From the NCBI RefSeq assembly GCF_000296215.2, contig NZ_CP013949.1, positions 7,185,501-7,249,500 of the forward strand: a DNA stretch of 64,000 bases. Direction: 5' to 3'. Source of the DNA: Bradyrhizobium sp. CCGE-LA001. Lineage in GTDB: Bacteria; Pseudomonadota; Alphaproteobacteria; Rhizobiales; Xanthobacteraceae. Both the position numbers and the translations under genes were made by a program. Within the stretch, counting starts at the first letter, position 1; each line of letters starts with the position of its first letter. Below, piece by piece: positions 43,441 through 55,399 of the stretch. Under the pieces are notes generated by a model. The model was not told the origin of the DNA and did not search any database. It saw nothing but the letters and a program-made list of their open reading frames with translations.

Positions 43441-44454
43441 TTATGTGCCCGCTTTGATCCTAAACGCCTCCGCCAGCAGCGAATACGACTTCTTCCGCGC
43501 CTCGTGGTCGAACACCGCGGTGATCACCATCAGCTCGTCCGGCTTGCTGGCATAGATCAGCGGCTGAAGCTTCTTCTGCACTGTCGCCGGGCTGCCGACG
43601 AACAGGCGCGATCGGTTGCGCAGGATCGAGATGCGCTCGGCATCCGTATAGGGATAGGCCAGCGCCTCCTCGACGCTCGGCAGCGGCAGATATTGGCCGC
43701 GGTCGCGGCGAAGACGGTTGAGGTCGAAGGAGCTCGCAAGCCTTTCGGCTTCCTCATCGGTGTCGGCCGCGATGGCCGCGACGGCGAGGATCGCATGCGG
43801 GGCCGCGCGCCAGGCCGAGGGCTGGAAGCGGTTGCGATAATGCACCATCGCGTCGATCGCGTCGTGGGAGGCGAAATGATGGGCGAAGGCGAAGCCCATG
43901 CCAACCTGCGCGGCGAGCTCCGATGAATAGTCGCTGGAGCCGAGCAGCCAGATCGGCGGCAGCCTGGTGTCGTCGGGCATGGCGACGACGTTGTTGTAGG
44001 GATGGCCCGCGGGGAATTCGCGGGTCTCCCATAGAATCAGTTCGTGCAGCCGCTCCAGGAAATCGTCGCCCTCGCGGCGGTCGAGCCGGCTGCGCAACGC
44101 GTAGGCGGTGGCGCCGTCGGTGCCGGGGGCGCGGCCGAGACCGAGGTCGATGCGTCCGGGAAACAGCGCCTCCAGCATCTTGAAGCGCTCGGCGACGACC
44201 AGCGGCGCGTGGTTGGGCAGCATCACGCCCCCGGAGCCGACGCGGATGTGCTTCGTCACCGCCGCGATCTGCCCGATCATCACGTCCGGCGCGGGGCTCG
44301 CGACGGAAGCGAGGTTGTGATGTTCGGCGAGCCAATAGCGGACATAGCCGAGCCCGTCGACATGGCGCGCCAGATCAATGCTGTTGCGCAGTGCCGCGGC
44401 GGGCTTGGTGCCGGTGGTGACGACCGAGAGGTCGAGGACTGAGAGCGGGATCAT
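43441..44454 (-). CDS. LLM-class flavin-dependent oxidoreductase
   Basis: This 337-residue luciferase-like monooxygenase family protein folds as a TIM barrel binding FMN or F420. Visible blocks are MIPLSVLDLSVV, YWLAEHHNLASVASPAPDVMIG near residue 40, RVGSGGVMLPNHAPLVVAERFKMLEALFPGRIDLGLGRAPGTD near 71, and IWLLGSSDYSSELAAQVGMGFAFAHH near 168. The motif order fits the YhbW-like group. Substrate is unknown. The gene stands alone and diverges from metF. Confidence 0.9.
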   Translation of the reverse strand: MIPLSVLDLSVVTTGTKPAAALRNSIDLARHVDGLGYVRYWLAEHHNLASVASPAPDVMIGQIAAVTKHIRVGSGGVMLPNHAPLVVAERFKMLEALFPGRIDLGLGRAPGTDGATAYALRSRLDRREGDDFLERLHELILWETREFPAGHPYNNVVAMPDDTRLPPIWLLGSSDYSSELAAQVGMGFAFAHHFASHDAIDAMVHYRNRFQPSAWRAAPHAILAVAAIAADTDEEAERLASSFDLNRLRRDRGQYLPLPSVEEALAYPYTDAERISILRNRSRLFVGSPATVQKKLQPLIYASKPDELMVITAVFDHEARKKSYSLLAEAFRIKAGT

Positions 44455-44824
44455 GGCGCGTTAACGTAATGGAGTGCTGTGCCGCGGCAATGGGCAGGCT
44501 GCGCAGGCCTGACGTGTACGAACCGGCGGGTAACGGGAGCCTCCAGTTGGGACAACCGGAGCGCACAAAGCTAAAGATTCTTTTGCCCACTTCAAGAATC
44601 GGACATCAAGGGCGATCTGTAAGCTCAAAAATTCAGCATTATCTGGCACATCGAGCTACCGACGCACTTCCCACCTCTCTTTCCTCTATCGAAACTTCTG
44701 TCCCAATAGCACTAAGATGGGCAATTTCCCATCACCGATGGGCTGTCGGCCAAACCGCCTTTGGCGTATCTTAGCCTCTCCAAGGTAGACCCGACCGCTG
44801 CCTGACATTGGAGTGAGTGGTGCC
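44455..44824. other. Divergent gap between the LLM gene and metF
   Basis: This 370 bp gap has no convincing gene. It must hold the promoters of both flanking genes. The metF ribosome site is GGAGTGA at about 44809-44815. A GCTAAAG string at 44570-44576 recalls the 3' end of SAM-II riboswitches, but no matching stem or GCAAGC core was found, so none is claimed. Confidence 0.5.
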
Positions 44825-45736
44825 ATGACTGACGTGACGACGCCTGCGACAGCAGAGGGGCACCTGAGGCGGCCTGCAATCTCCTTCGAGTTCTTTCCGC
44901 CCAAGACGGAGGAGATGGAGCGCAATCTCTGGGACACCATCAACCGGCTGGCCCCGCTTGACCCGAAATTCGTCTCGGTGACGTACGGTGCCGGCGGCTC
45001 GACCCGCGAGCGCACCCACTCGACCATCGCCCGCATCCTGAAGGAGACCGCGCTGCTGCCGGCCGCGCACCTGACCTGCGTCGGTGCCTCGCGCGGCGAG
45101 ATCGACGAGATCGTCGACCGCTATCACGAGGTCGGCGTCCGCCACATCGTCGGCCTGCGCGGCGATCCCGCCGGCGGCATCGGCACGCCCTATTGCAGCC
45201 ATCCCGACGGCTACCAGAGCTCGGCCGAGCTCGTCGCGGGAATCAAGAAGCGGCATGCCGACATCGAAGTGAGCGTGTCGGCCTATCCGGAGAAGCACCC
45301 GGAAGCGCGTGACTTCGACGCCGACATCGACACGCTGAAGGCCAAGGTTGACGCCGGCGCGACGCGGGCGATCACGCAGGTGTTCTTCGATAACGATCTC
45401 TACTTCCGCTATCTCGACCGCGTCCGTGCCCGCGGCATCGACATCCCGATCGTGCCGGGCATCATGCCCATGCACAATTTCAAGCAGGCGCGCAATTTCG
45501 TCACCCGCGCCGGCACCACCGTGCCGGACTGGTTCGCCGCGAAATTCGACGGCCTCGACGACGATGCCGAAACCCGCAAGCTGGTGGCCGCGACGGTCGC
45601 CGCCGGGCAGGTGCAGAAGCTGGCCAAGCGCGGCGTCGACACCTTCCACTTCTACACCATGAACCGCGCCGATCTCGTGTTCGCGATCAGCCATTTGCTC
45701 GGCATTCGCGCCAAGAGCGCGCAGAAGGCGGCTTGA
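44825..45736 (+). CDS. metF: 5,10-methylenetetrahydrofolate reductase MetF
   Basis: MetF reduces methylene-THF to methyl-THF, the methyl donor for methionine synthesis. From the ATG at 44825 the product has 303 residues. Family blocks are ISFEFFPPKTEEME near residue 19, FVSVTYGAGGSTRERT near 52, HLTCVGASRGEI near 82, GLRGDP near 113 and ITQVFFDNDLYFRYLDR near 183. It is followed by metH with 5 bp between, so the two are an operon supplying and using methyl-THF. Confidence 0.97.
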   Translation: MTDVTTPATAEGHLRRPAISFEFFPPKTEEMERNLWDTINRLAPLDPKFVSVTYGAGGSTRERTHSTIARILKETALLPAAHLTCVGASRGEIDEIVDRYHEVGVRHIVGLRGDPAGGIGTPYCSHPDGYQSSAELVAGIKKRHADIEVSVSAYPEKHPEARDFDADIDTLKAKVDAGATRAITQVFFDNDLYFRYLDRVRARGIDIPIVPGIMPMHNFKQARNFVTRAGTTVPDWFAAKFDGLDDDAETRKLVAATVAAGQVQKLAKRGVDTFHFYTMNRADLVFAISHLLGIRAKSAQKAA

Positions 45737-45741
45737 GACAC

Positions 45742-49587
<3,846 letters not shown>

Positions 49588-49604
49588 GCGCGCCTCCAAA
49601 ACCG

Positions 49605-49645
49605 AAGTGAAAAAACAACCCCATGCACAGTAGCGATGGGGTTGA
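49605..49645 (-). terminator. Hairpin with T-run between metH and the GST gene
   Basis: A nine-base perfect stem (CAACCCCAT/ATGGGGTTG) lies 29-57 bp after the metH stop. On the minus strand it is followed by a run of six Ts, so it is best read as the terminator of minus-strand transcription from the GST gene. The hairpin may also protect the metH 3' end. Confidence 0.6.
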
Positions 49646-49785
49646 AAAGCTTGAAGAATTTCTGACTTACCGAAAACGGTTTGCGGCGTCGGGCAAAACA
49701 GGGTTAGTATTGCATCATCGGCTGGTGCGCGCGGTGACGCAAAGGCGGTCGACGGGTTCTGTCACTCTCCCACACACACGATGCC

Positions 49786-49978
49786 CATCCTCCCCTGGAG
49801 GGGGAGGATCGGTTCGCATGCAGCGTAGCGGAATGCGGACCGAGGTGGGGGGAAGCCAAGAACGAGATCGCTGAGAGCCTCGAGACGGCGCGAACCGAAG
49901 CAGCGAGATCCGGGATGGTCTGTCACCCCGCCCCGCTCGCGCTGCGCGCGATCGACCCTCCCCCTCCAGGGGAGGGTA
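49786..49978. repeat. Large inverted repeat element after the GST gene
   Basis: Termini CCTCCCCTGGAGGGGGAGG (near 49789) and its reverse complement (near 49957-49976) flank a middle of about 150 bp that includes CGAACCGA and GCGATCGA segments. Each end is itself nearly palindromic. The element ends 5 bp from the GST stop. No coding capacity is evident. It differs from the CCGGG family and appears as a non-autonomous repeat. Confidence 0.7.
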
Positions 49979-49982
49979 AAGA

Positions 49983-50612
49983 TCACCCCTTCGGCGGCGC
50001 TAGCGGTTGCATGATCTCCCTGAACGGCGCCAGTGCCTCGCAGCGCCCGGCATGCGCCGACAGTGCCGGATAGCGCGAGGCGTCGAACAGCTGCGGGTGC
50101 GCCTCTCGGGTGAAGCGGACGACGCAGGCGACTGCGACGTCGGCATGGCCGATACGATCACCCAGCCAGTACGGTGTCGTTACCCTCGCGCGCTCGGCCT
50201 CCAGCACGGCGAGCACGTCGGCGATCTGCGCCTGGCAGCGCTCGACCCACAGCGCGAGCTGCTCCTTCCGCAGCACGCGCTCATAGAGCAGGCTCACCGC
50301 CTTGTCGCCGAGGCCGGAGGCGAGCGCACAGATGCGCAAATGCCTGCGCCGCTCGGTGCCGCCGCGCGGCAGCATGGCCTTGTCGGGACCGACGAGGTCG
50401 TCGAGATAGTCGAGGATGATCATGCTCTCGATCAGCGCCTCGCCGTCGTCGAGCACCAGGGTCGGCACGCGGCGCAGCGGATTATACGGCGCGATCTTGT
50501 CGGCATCGCCGAAGGTCGACCACGGCTTGTGTTCGAAAGCGAGCCCGTAAAGCCGCAGCGCAATCGCGACGCGGCGGACGAAGGGAGAATCATATTGGCC
50601 GATCAGGAACAT
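49983..50612 (-). CDS. Glutathione S-transferase family protein
   Basis: This cytosolic protein of 209 residues starts at the ATG at 50612 (MFLIGQYDSPFVRRVAIALRLYG), a thioredoxin-fold GST N domain. NPLRRVPTLVLDDGEALIESMIILDYLDDL near residues 50-79 holds the cis-Pro and the Glu-Ser pair that bind glutathione. An all-helical C domain follows, with YWLGDRIGHADVAVACVVRF near 150. A Ser at position 9 may be catalytic. The longer upstream frame runs through a palindromic repeat and was rejected. Confidence 0.9.
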   Translation of the reverse strand: MFLIGQYDSPFVRRVAIALRLYGLAFEHKPWSTFGDADKIAPYNPLRRVPTLVLDDGEALIESMIILDYLDDLVGPDKAMLPRGGTERRRHLRICALASGLGDKAVSLLYERVLRKEQLALWVERCQAQIADVLAVLEAERARVTTPYWLGDRIGHADVAVACVVRFTREAHPQLFDASRYPALSAHAGRCEALAPFREIMQPLAPPKG

Positions 50613-50624
50613 GGTGCACCTCAC

Positions 50625-50744
50625 GTCATTGCCGGGCTTGATCCGCCTGCGGGGCCGAAGCCCCCTTCTGTGCGGCTTGACCCGACAATCCATCTCTCTT
50701 CAGATTAGAAAGCGATGGATGCCCGGATCAAGTCCGGGCATGAC
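50625..50744. repeat. Intergenic inverted repeat between the GST gene and the secreted-protein gene
   Basis: Arms GTCATTGCCGGGCTTGATCCG (50625-50645) and CGGATCAAGTCCGGGCATGAC (50724-50744) pair with a few mismatches around an 80 bp middle. It sits between divergent genes and ends 12 bp before the next start codon. Core sequence matches the repeat between ureA and ureB. Confidence 0.75.
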
Positions 50745-50756
50745 CGACCGGAGTTC

Positions 50757-51179
50757 ATGGTACGCATGCGATATCTGCAATTTTGTCTTCTCGCGTCCCT
50801 CGTCGCGGCCACCGCGGTCCACGCCCAGGACCGCCCAATCGGCTTTCTCACGCCCTCGAAGAACATCGCCTGCCAGTTCTTCTCCGACAATGGTCAAGGC
50901 GTGCTTCGCTGCGACATCATGAACATGGAGATTCGCCCGAGCCGTCCCGCCGATTGCGAGCTCGACTGGGGCCACGCCTTCGAGATGAGCGCGAAAGGTA
51001 ACGCGGGGCGCATCTGCGCCGGCGACACCGTGATGGACGCCTCGCTTCCGGTGCTCGCTTATGGCGAGGTGTGGCAACGTGGGGGATTCACGTGCCGGTC
51101 GGAGCCGACGGGGCTGACGTGCTTCAATGTGATGCAGCGGGGGTTTTCGCTGGCGCGGGGAAAGCAGGAGGTGTTCTGA
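50757..51179 (+). CDS. Small secreted Cys-containing protein (DUF6636-like)
   Basis: From the ATG at 50757 (MVRMRYLQFCLLASLVAATAVHAQD) the 140-residue product has a signal peptide cleaved near HAQ-DRP. The mature part contains six Cys (ACQFF, LRCD, DCEL, ICAGD, TCRS, TCFN), suggesting three disulfides in the periplasm or outside. The pattern resembles the DUF6636 family of secreted proteins with no known function; that match is from memory. An upstream in-frame start would lie inside the palindromic repeat. Confidence 0.75.
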   Translation: MVRMRYLQFCLLASLVAATAVHAQDRPIGFLTPSKNIACQFFSDNGQGVLRCDIMNMEIRPSRPADCELDWGHAFEMSAKGNAGRICAGDTVMDASLPVLAYGEVWQRGGFTCRSEPTGLTCFNVMQRGFSLARGKQEVF

Positions 51180-51270
51180 GTAAGTTGTAGCGGGAACGCG
51201 GCCCCGGATATCGCGGCGCTCATCCGGCTTTGCCACGCATTTATCTTCCAGTTGGAAGGGTGGCCGCGCA

Positions 51271-51864
51271 TCACTCGATGATCGGCACATGCCTCGCCGC
51301 GTCGCGCGGCGCGGTGCCGTCGAGGCGCGGGTCGTCGGCGATCTCGATCTGGCGACGGAAGGGGCGGAAGCCGGAGCGCTGATAGAATGCGACGGCGGAG
51401 GGATGATCGAAGGTGCAGGTGTGGACCCAGACGCGGCGGACGTCGCGCGACCAGGCGCGGCCGAGCGCGCGGTTCATCAGGAAGCGAGCGGCGCCGGTGC
51501 CGATCAAGGGGGCAGTGACGCCGAAATAGACCAGCTCGCACTGGCCGGGCTCGCGGAAGTCCAGTTCGAGCAGGCCTTCGTCGCGTCCGTCCACGCCCAA
51601 CGTGTAGACCTCGATATCGGATGCGTGGATGATCGCGGCGAGTTCAGCGTCTGGCGTGCGTGCCCGCGAGAACCACAGCCACTCTTCGCCGACGCGGCGG
51701 TGGAGATCGCGATACCAATTGAGTGCGGGGGCATCGACCTTGCGCACGGTCCAAGCGCCTGGCGGATCGTCGCGGCGCGCGGGAGGTGCGGTCATCTCCA
51801 GATGGGTGACGACGGCGGCAATCTTGCCGTTGGGGACGTCGGAATAGCCGTCGGGGAGGATCAT
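51271..51864 (-). CDS. GNAT-family N-acetyltransferase
   Basis: This 197-residue protein has a single GNAT domain in its C-terminal two thirds. The acyl-CoA-binding loop region is VTAPLIGTGAARFLMNRALGRAW near residue 115, followed by VWVHTCTFDHPSAVAFYQRSGFRPFRR, the usual beta-bulge and C-terminal strands. The substrate is unknown. It stands alone, bounded on its start side by nested inverted repeats. Confidence 0.88.
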   Translation of the reverse strand: MILPDGYSDVPNGKIAAVVTHLEMTAPPARRDDPPGAWTVRKVDAPALNWYRDLHRRVGEEWLWFSRARTPDAELAAIIHASDIEVYTLGVDGRDEGLLELDFREPGQCELVYFGVTAPLIGTGAARFLMNRALGRAWSRDVRRVWVHTCTFDHPSAVAFYQRSGFRPFRRQIEIADDPRLDGTAPRDAARHVPIIE

Positions 51865-51901
51865 GGGGAATTCCTATGGAGCAAACTAGCGGCTGAGGCG
51901 A

Positions 51902-52146
51902 CCTCTCCCTGCAAGGGGCAGGGCTATCGCATTTGTGAGCTTTTCCCTGTGGCCATCCTTCGAGACGCCCGCTTTGGGCGGGCTCCTCAGGATGAGGACG
52001 GAGTGCGTTGCTGCAGTTTCAAGGGGCACTGACGCTGATTAGCCTCATCCTGAGGAGGCGCGTAAGCGCCGTCTCGAAGGACGAGGCGTGCGCACCGGCT
52101 GCAGCAAGAACCCATATTCGATAGCCCTGCTGCAAATGGGGAGAGC
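51902..52146. repeat. Nested inverted repeats between the GNAT gene and glpK
   Basis: An outer pair, CTCTCCC...CAGGGCTATCG (about 51903-51929) and CGATAGCCCTGC...GGGGAGAG (about 52119-52145), encloses an inner pair, CCTTCGAGACG...CTCAGGATGAGG (about 51956-51998) and CCTCATCCTGAG...CGTCTCGAAGG (about 52043-52080). The inner element looks inserted into the outer one. No gene fits in this 293 bp gap. Confidence 0.75.
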
Positions 52147-52157
52147 TGAGGAAGTCG

Positions 52158-53663
52158 CTACCCCTCCCCCTCGTCGCTTGTCAGCACGCCCTTCACCGCC
52201 CTTGCCCATCCGGCGAGCTTCCGTTCGCGCGTGGCCTGGCTCATGTTCGGCTTGAAGCGGTGCTCGAGGCGCCAGTTGTCGGCGAACTTGGTGGGCTCGG
52301 GATAGACGCCGGCCTGGAGGCCGGCGAGATAGGCCGCGCCCAGCGCGGTGGTCTCCTGGATCACGGGGCGGTCGACCGGCGCATCCAAGAGATCGGCGAG
52401 GCGCTGCATGGTCCAGTCGGAGGCGGTCATGCCGCCGTCGACGCGGAGCACGACGCTGGCGGTTTCAGAGCTGGGCCAGTCCGCGCGCATCGCGGCCCAG
52501 AGATCGAAGGTCTGGTAGCAGACGCTTTCGAGTGCGGCATGGGCGAGCTCGGCCGGGCCGGTGTTGCGGGTGAGGCCGAACAGCGCGCCGCGCACGCGCG
52601 GATTCCAGTAGGGCGCGCCCATGCCGACGAAGGCGGGGACGAGATAGACGCTCTGCATGGAGTCGGATTGATCGGCGAGCGGCCCGGTCTCGGCGGCGTG
52701 CTTGATGATGCCGAGGCCATCGCGCAGCCATTGCACGGCGCTCCCGGCAACGAAGATCGAGCCTTCAAGCGCATAGGTGCGCTTGCCGTCGAGCTGATAA
52801 GCGACGGTGGTCAGCAGCTTGTTCTTCGACACCACCGGCGTCGTGCCGGTGTTGAGCAAGGCAAAGCAGCCGGTGCCGTAAGTCGACTTCATCATGCCCG
52901 GACGGAAGCAGGCCTGGCCGATGGTCGCGGCCTGCTGGTCGCCGGCGATGCCTGATATGGCGATGGGGCCGCCGAACAGATCGGGCGTGCTCTCGCCGAA
53001 GCGGGCAGATGAATCCTTTACCTCGGGCAGCATCGAGCGCGGCACGCCGATGATCTCCAAGAGCTCGTCGTCCCACTGCCCGGTATGGATGTTGAACAGC
53101 AGTGTGCGCGAGGCGTTGGTGGCGTCGGTGGCGTGCACCTTGCCGCCGGTTAGGCGCCAGAGCAGATAGCAATCGATGGTGCCGAACATCAATTCGCCGC
53201 GCGCGGCGCGCGCCCGCGCACCAGGGACGTGGTCAAGGATCCAGGCGACTTTCGTTCCAGAGAAATAGGGATCGATGATCAGGCCGGTCTTCTTGGAGAT
53301 CACCGGCTCGCGGCCGTCCGCTTTCAGCTTGGCGCAGATGTCGGCGGTGCGGCGATCCTGCCAGACGATGGCGCGGTGCACCGCCTGCCCGGTGGCGCGG
53401 TCCCACACCACCGTGGTCTCGCGCTGATTGGTGATGCCGATCGCGGCGATGTCCTTCGCCGTGATGCCGGCGTGCTCGATCGCCTCGCGGCACACCATCA
53501 CGGTCGAGGTCCAGATGTCCTCCGGCTCGTGCTCCACCCAGCCCGAAGCCGGAAAATGCTGCGGAAACTCGGCTTGCGCTTTCGCCGCAATGGAAATATC
53601 GCCGCGAAAGACGATGGCGCGCGAAGAGGTGGTGCCCTGGTCGATGGCGAGGACGAAAGACAT
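52158..53663 (-). CDS. glpK: Glycerol kinase GlpK
   Basis: GlpK phosphorylates glycerol to glycerol-3-phosphate in the cytoplasm. The 501 residues match the FGGY family throughout: AIDQGTTSSRAIVF at 6-19, ITNQRETTVVWDRATG near 77, IVWQDRRTADIC near 99, ISGIAGDQQAATIGQACF near 246 and MKSTYGTGCFALLNTG. The active-site Asp is in the SGIAGDQQAA segment. No glpD, glpF or regulator lies nearby, so it is an isolated copy here. Repeats flank both ends. Confidence 0.97.
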   Translation of the reverse strand: MSFVLAIDQGTTSSRAIVFRGDISIAAKAQAEFPQHFPASGWVEHEPEDIWTSTVMVCREAIEHAGITAKDIAAIGITNQRETTVVWDRATGQAVHRAIVWQDRRTADICAKLKADGREPVISKKTGLIIDPYFSGTKVAWILDHVPGARARAARGELMFGTIDCYLLWRLTGGKVHATDATNASRTLLFNIHTGQWDDELLEIIGVPRSMLPEVKDSSARFGESTPDLFGGPIAISGIAGDQQAATIGQACFRPGMMKSTYGTGCFALLNTGTTPVVSKNKLLTTVAYQLDGKRTYALEGSIFVAGSAVQWLRDGLGIIKHAAETGPLADQSDSMQSVYLVPAFVGMGAPYWNPRVRGALFGLTRNTGPAELAHAALESVCYQTFDLWAAMRADWPSSETASVVLRVDGGMTASDWTMQRLADLLDAPVDRPVIQETTALGAAYLAGLQAGVYPEPTKFADNWRLEHRFKPNMSQATRERKLAGWARAVKGVLTSDEGEG

Positions 53664-53765
53664 GGCGGCTTACCTTGGCGTTTCCCTGAAGGGATCATTG
53701 TGTCGCGCCAAAGGGAGCGGATTGGAGGCGGAAGGTCAAGATTGGATGAGCGGGGTGCCGAGTGC

Positions 53766-53964
53766 TTTCCCTTCTCCCCTTGTGGGAGAAGGTGGCGCGA
53801 AGCGCCGGATGAGGGGTTCTATCCACGAGATGAGGGGTTCTATCCACGAGATGAGGGGTTCTATCCACGAGAAGTACTGCGAGAACGTCACACGTGGTGA
53901 GAACCCCTCACCCGTCTCGCCGCTCCGCGGCGAGCCACCCTCTCCCACAAGGGGAGAGGGAAAG
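53766..53964. repeat. Inverted repeat element between glpK and the MBOAT gene
   Basis: Ends of the type TTTCCCTTCTCCCCTTGTGG (from 53766) and CCACAAGGGGAGAGGGAAAG (to about 53964) are reverse complements with minor differences. They continue inward through a GGTGGC/GCCACC pair and GATGAGGGG/CCCCTCACC. The loop holds a triplicated 21-base unit. The element fills most of a 375 bp gap with no gene. Confidence 0.8.
53808..53870 (+). repeat. Three exact tandem copies of a 21-base unit
   Basis: The 21-base unit starts GATGAGGGGTTCT and ends ATCCACGA; copies lie at 53808-53828, 53829-53849 and 53850-53870 without a mismatch. They sit inside the loop of the inverted repeat at 53766-53964, with a CCCCTCA complement on the far side. 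Exactness points to recent slippage or unequal exchange. Confidence 0.95.
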
Positions 53965-54038
53965 AAGCAGCCTCGGCCCGCAAGACTAGGACCGCTCCTG
54001 CAAAGATGTTACACGCCGGGCCAAGTTAACGGGGCGGC

Positions 54039-55397
54039 ATGACTTTCACTTCTTTTCAGTTCGGCATCTTCGTCGCGGTGGTGTTCGGCGCCTATTATTT
54101 GCCGCCGCTACGCCGCTTCCAGGTGCAGTTGCTTGTGGCTGCGAGCGTGTTCTTTTACGGTTTCGGACAGCCCGAGCTGCTGCTGCTGCTGCTGGTCGCG
54201 GTGCTCGGAACCCATGTCTGCCTGGTGCTTGCGTTCGAGCACAGAAGCGTGTGGATGCCGGCCGGCATCGTCTTCAACCTCGGCCTGCTGGCGTTCTTCA
54301 AGTACAAGTTCCTGTTCGTGGACGCCGGCGCGGCTCACCTCACCGGCGTCGCGCCGGTCGATTTCCTGCTGCAACTGCCGCTGCCGATCGGCATCTCCTT
54401 CTTCGTGTTCCACAACATCAGCCTGCTGGTCGACCTGACGCGCGAGAAACGCAGCGTGAGCCTGCGCGAGGTGTTCCTCTACATCATCTTCTTCCCGCAG
54501 CTTGTGTCGGGACCGATCACGCGCGCGGCCCAGTTCATGCCGCAGATCGTTCCGAAGCACATCAACGACATTGCCTTCGCCGAGTCCGCGAAATGGATTC
54601 TGGTCGGCTATTTCTTCAAGCTGTATGTGGCGAACAATCTCAACGAGATGACGTCCTATATGGACTTCCCGCTCTACGAGACGCTGCGCACGCAGGACCG
54701 CTGGCTGCTCGTGTTCCTCTACAGCTACCAGATCTATGCCGACTTCTTCGGCTACTCCGCGATCGCGCTCGGCCTCGGCCTGTTGTTCGGCTATCGCCTG
54801 CCCGTGAACTTCAACCTGCCCTACATCTCGGCATCGTTCTCGGAGTTCTGGACGCGCTGGCATATCTCCTTGTCCACCTGGCTCAGGACCTATCTGTACA
54901 TTCCCCTCGGCGGCAACCGGCATGGCCCGGCGCGCACCTATCTCAACCTGATGATCGTGATGACCCTCGGCGGGCTCTGGCATGGCGCGAGCCTGAGCTA
55001 CGCGCTGTGGGGCATGGCGCACGGGCTGCTGCTCGTCATCGAGCGGCCGTTCCTGAAGCTTCTCGGCGATGCGAACCCTGCGGTGCGGGTGATCCGGATG
55101 GGCGTCGTGTTCTTCTGCGTGACGATGCTGTGGATCTTCTTCAAGCTGCCGAATTTCGACCACGCTCTCGGCTACCTCAAGGGCATGTTCATCGCCACGG
55201 ATGCACCCAATCCGCCGAAGATGTTCTATAACCTCGCTTTGCTCTACGCGCTGCCGGTGATCATCCAGCATGCCGGCATCGGCGCGCTGGTCGACGGCCG
55301 GTTGCGGCGATGGGAGCCGTATCTCTATGGTGCGCTGGCGGCGCTGGCCTATCTCGAAGCCGGGCCGGACAGCGCCTTCATCTACTTCCAGTTCTGA
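54039..55397 (+). CDS. MBOAT-family membrane O-acyltransferase
   Basis: This 452-residue integral membrane protein belongs to the MBOAT family (AlgI/DltB/PatA-like), which transfers acyl groups across the inner membrane to envelope glycans. It has about ten hydrophobic helices. Diagnostic blocks are PLPIGISFFVFHNISLLVDL, FFPQLVSGPITRAAQFMPQI near residue 150, SASFSEFWTRWHISLSTWLRTYLYIPLGGNR near 265, and the catalytic-His motif GGLWHGASLSYALWG near 311. The next gene, 2 bp on, encodes an SGNH-type partner, as in other MBOAT acylation systems. The acceptor is unknown. Confidence 0.93.
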   Translation: MTFTSFQFGIFVAVVFGAYYLPPLRRFQVQLLVAASVFFYGFGQPELLLLLLVAVLGTHVCLVLAFEHRSVWMPAGIVFNLGLLAFFKYKFLFVDAGAAHLTGVAPVDFLLQLPLPIGISFFVFHNISLLVDLTREKRSVSLREVFLYIIFFPQLVSGPITRAAQFMPQIVPKHINDIAFAESAKWILVGYFFKLYVANNLNEMTSYMDFPLYETLRTQDRWLLVFLYSYQIYADFFGYSAIALGLGLLFGYRLPVNFNLPYISASFSEFWTRWHISLSTWLRTYLYIPLGGNRHGPARTYLNLMIVMTLGGLWHGASLSYALWGMAHGLLLVIERPFLKLLGDANPAVRVIRMGVVFFCVTMLWIFFKLPNFDHALGYLKGMFIATDAPNPPKMFYNLALLYALPVIIQHAGIGALVDGRLRRWEPYLYGALAALAYLEAGPDSAFIYFQF

Positions 55398-55399
55398 TC

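Noticed and set aside
44455..44824. Possible SAM-II riboswitch before metF, prompted by GCTAAAG at 44570
   Set aside because: The needed upstream stem and GCAAGC core were not found in the right positions, and the string lies about 250 bases from the start codon.
49786..49978. Insertion sequence after metH
   Set aside because: Terminal inverted repeats are present but the element is under 200 bp, has no transposase frame and no clear target duplication, so it is listed only as a repeat.
53808..53870. Possible CRISPR array
   Set aside because: The copies are directly adjacent without spacers and no cas gene is present; it is a simple tandem repeat.
53428..54042. Coding frame across the 21-base tandem repeats (repeating MRGSIHE)
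   Set aside because: It begins inside glpK on the other strand and its sequence is just the repeat element read through; no family or ribosome site supports it.
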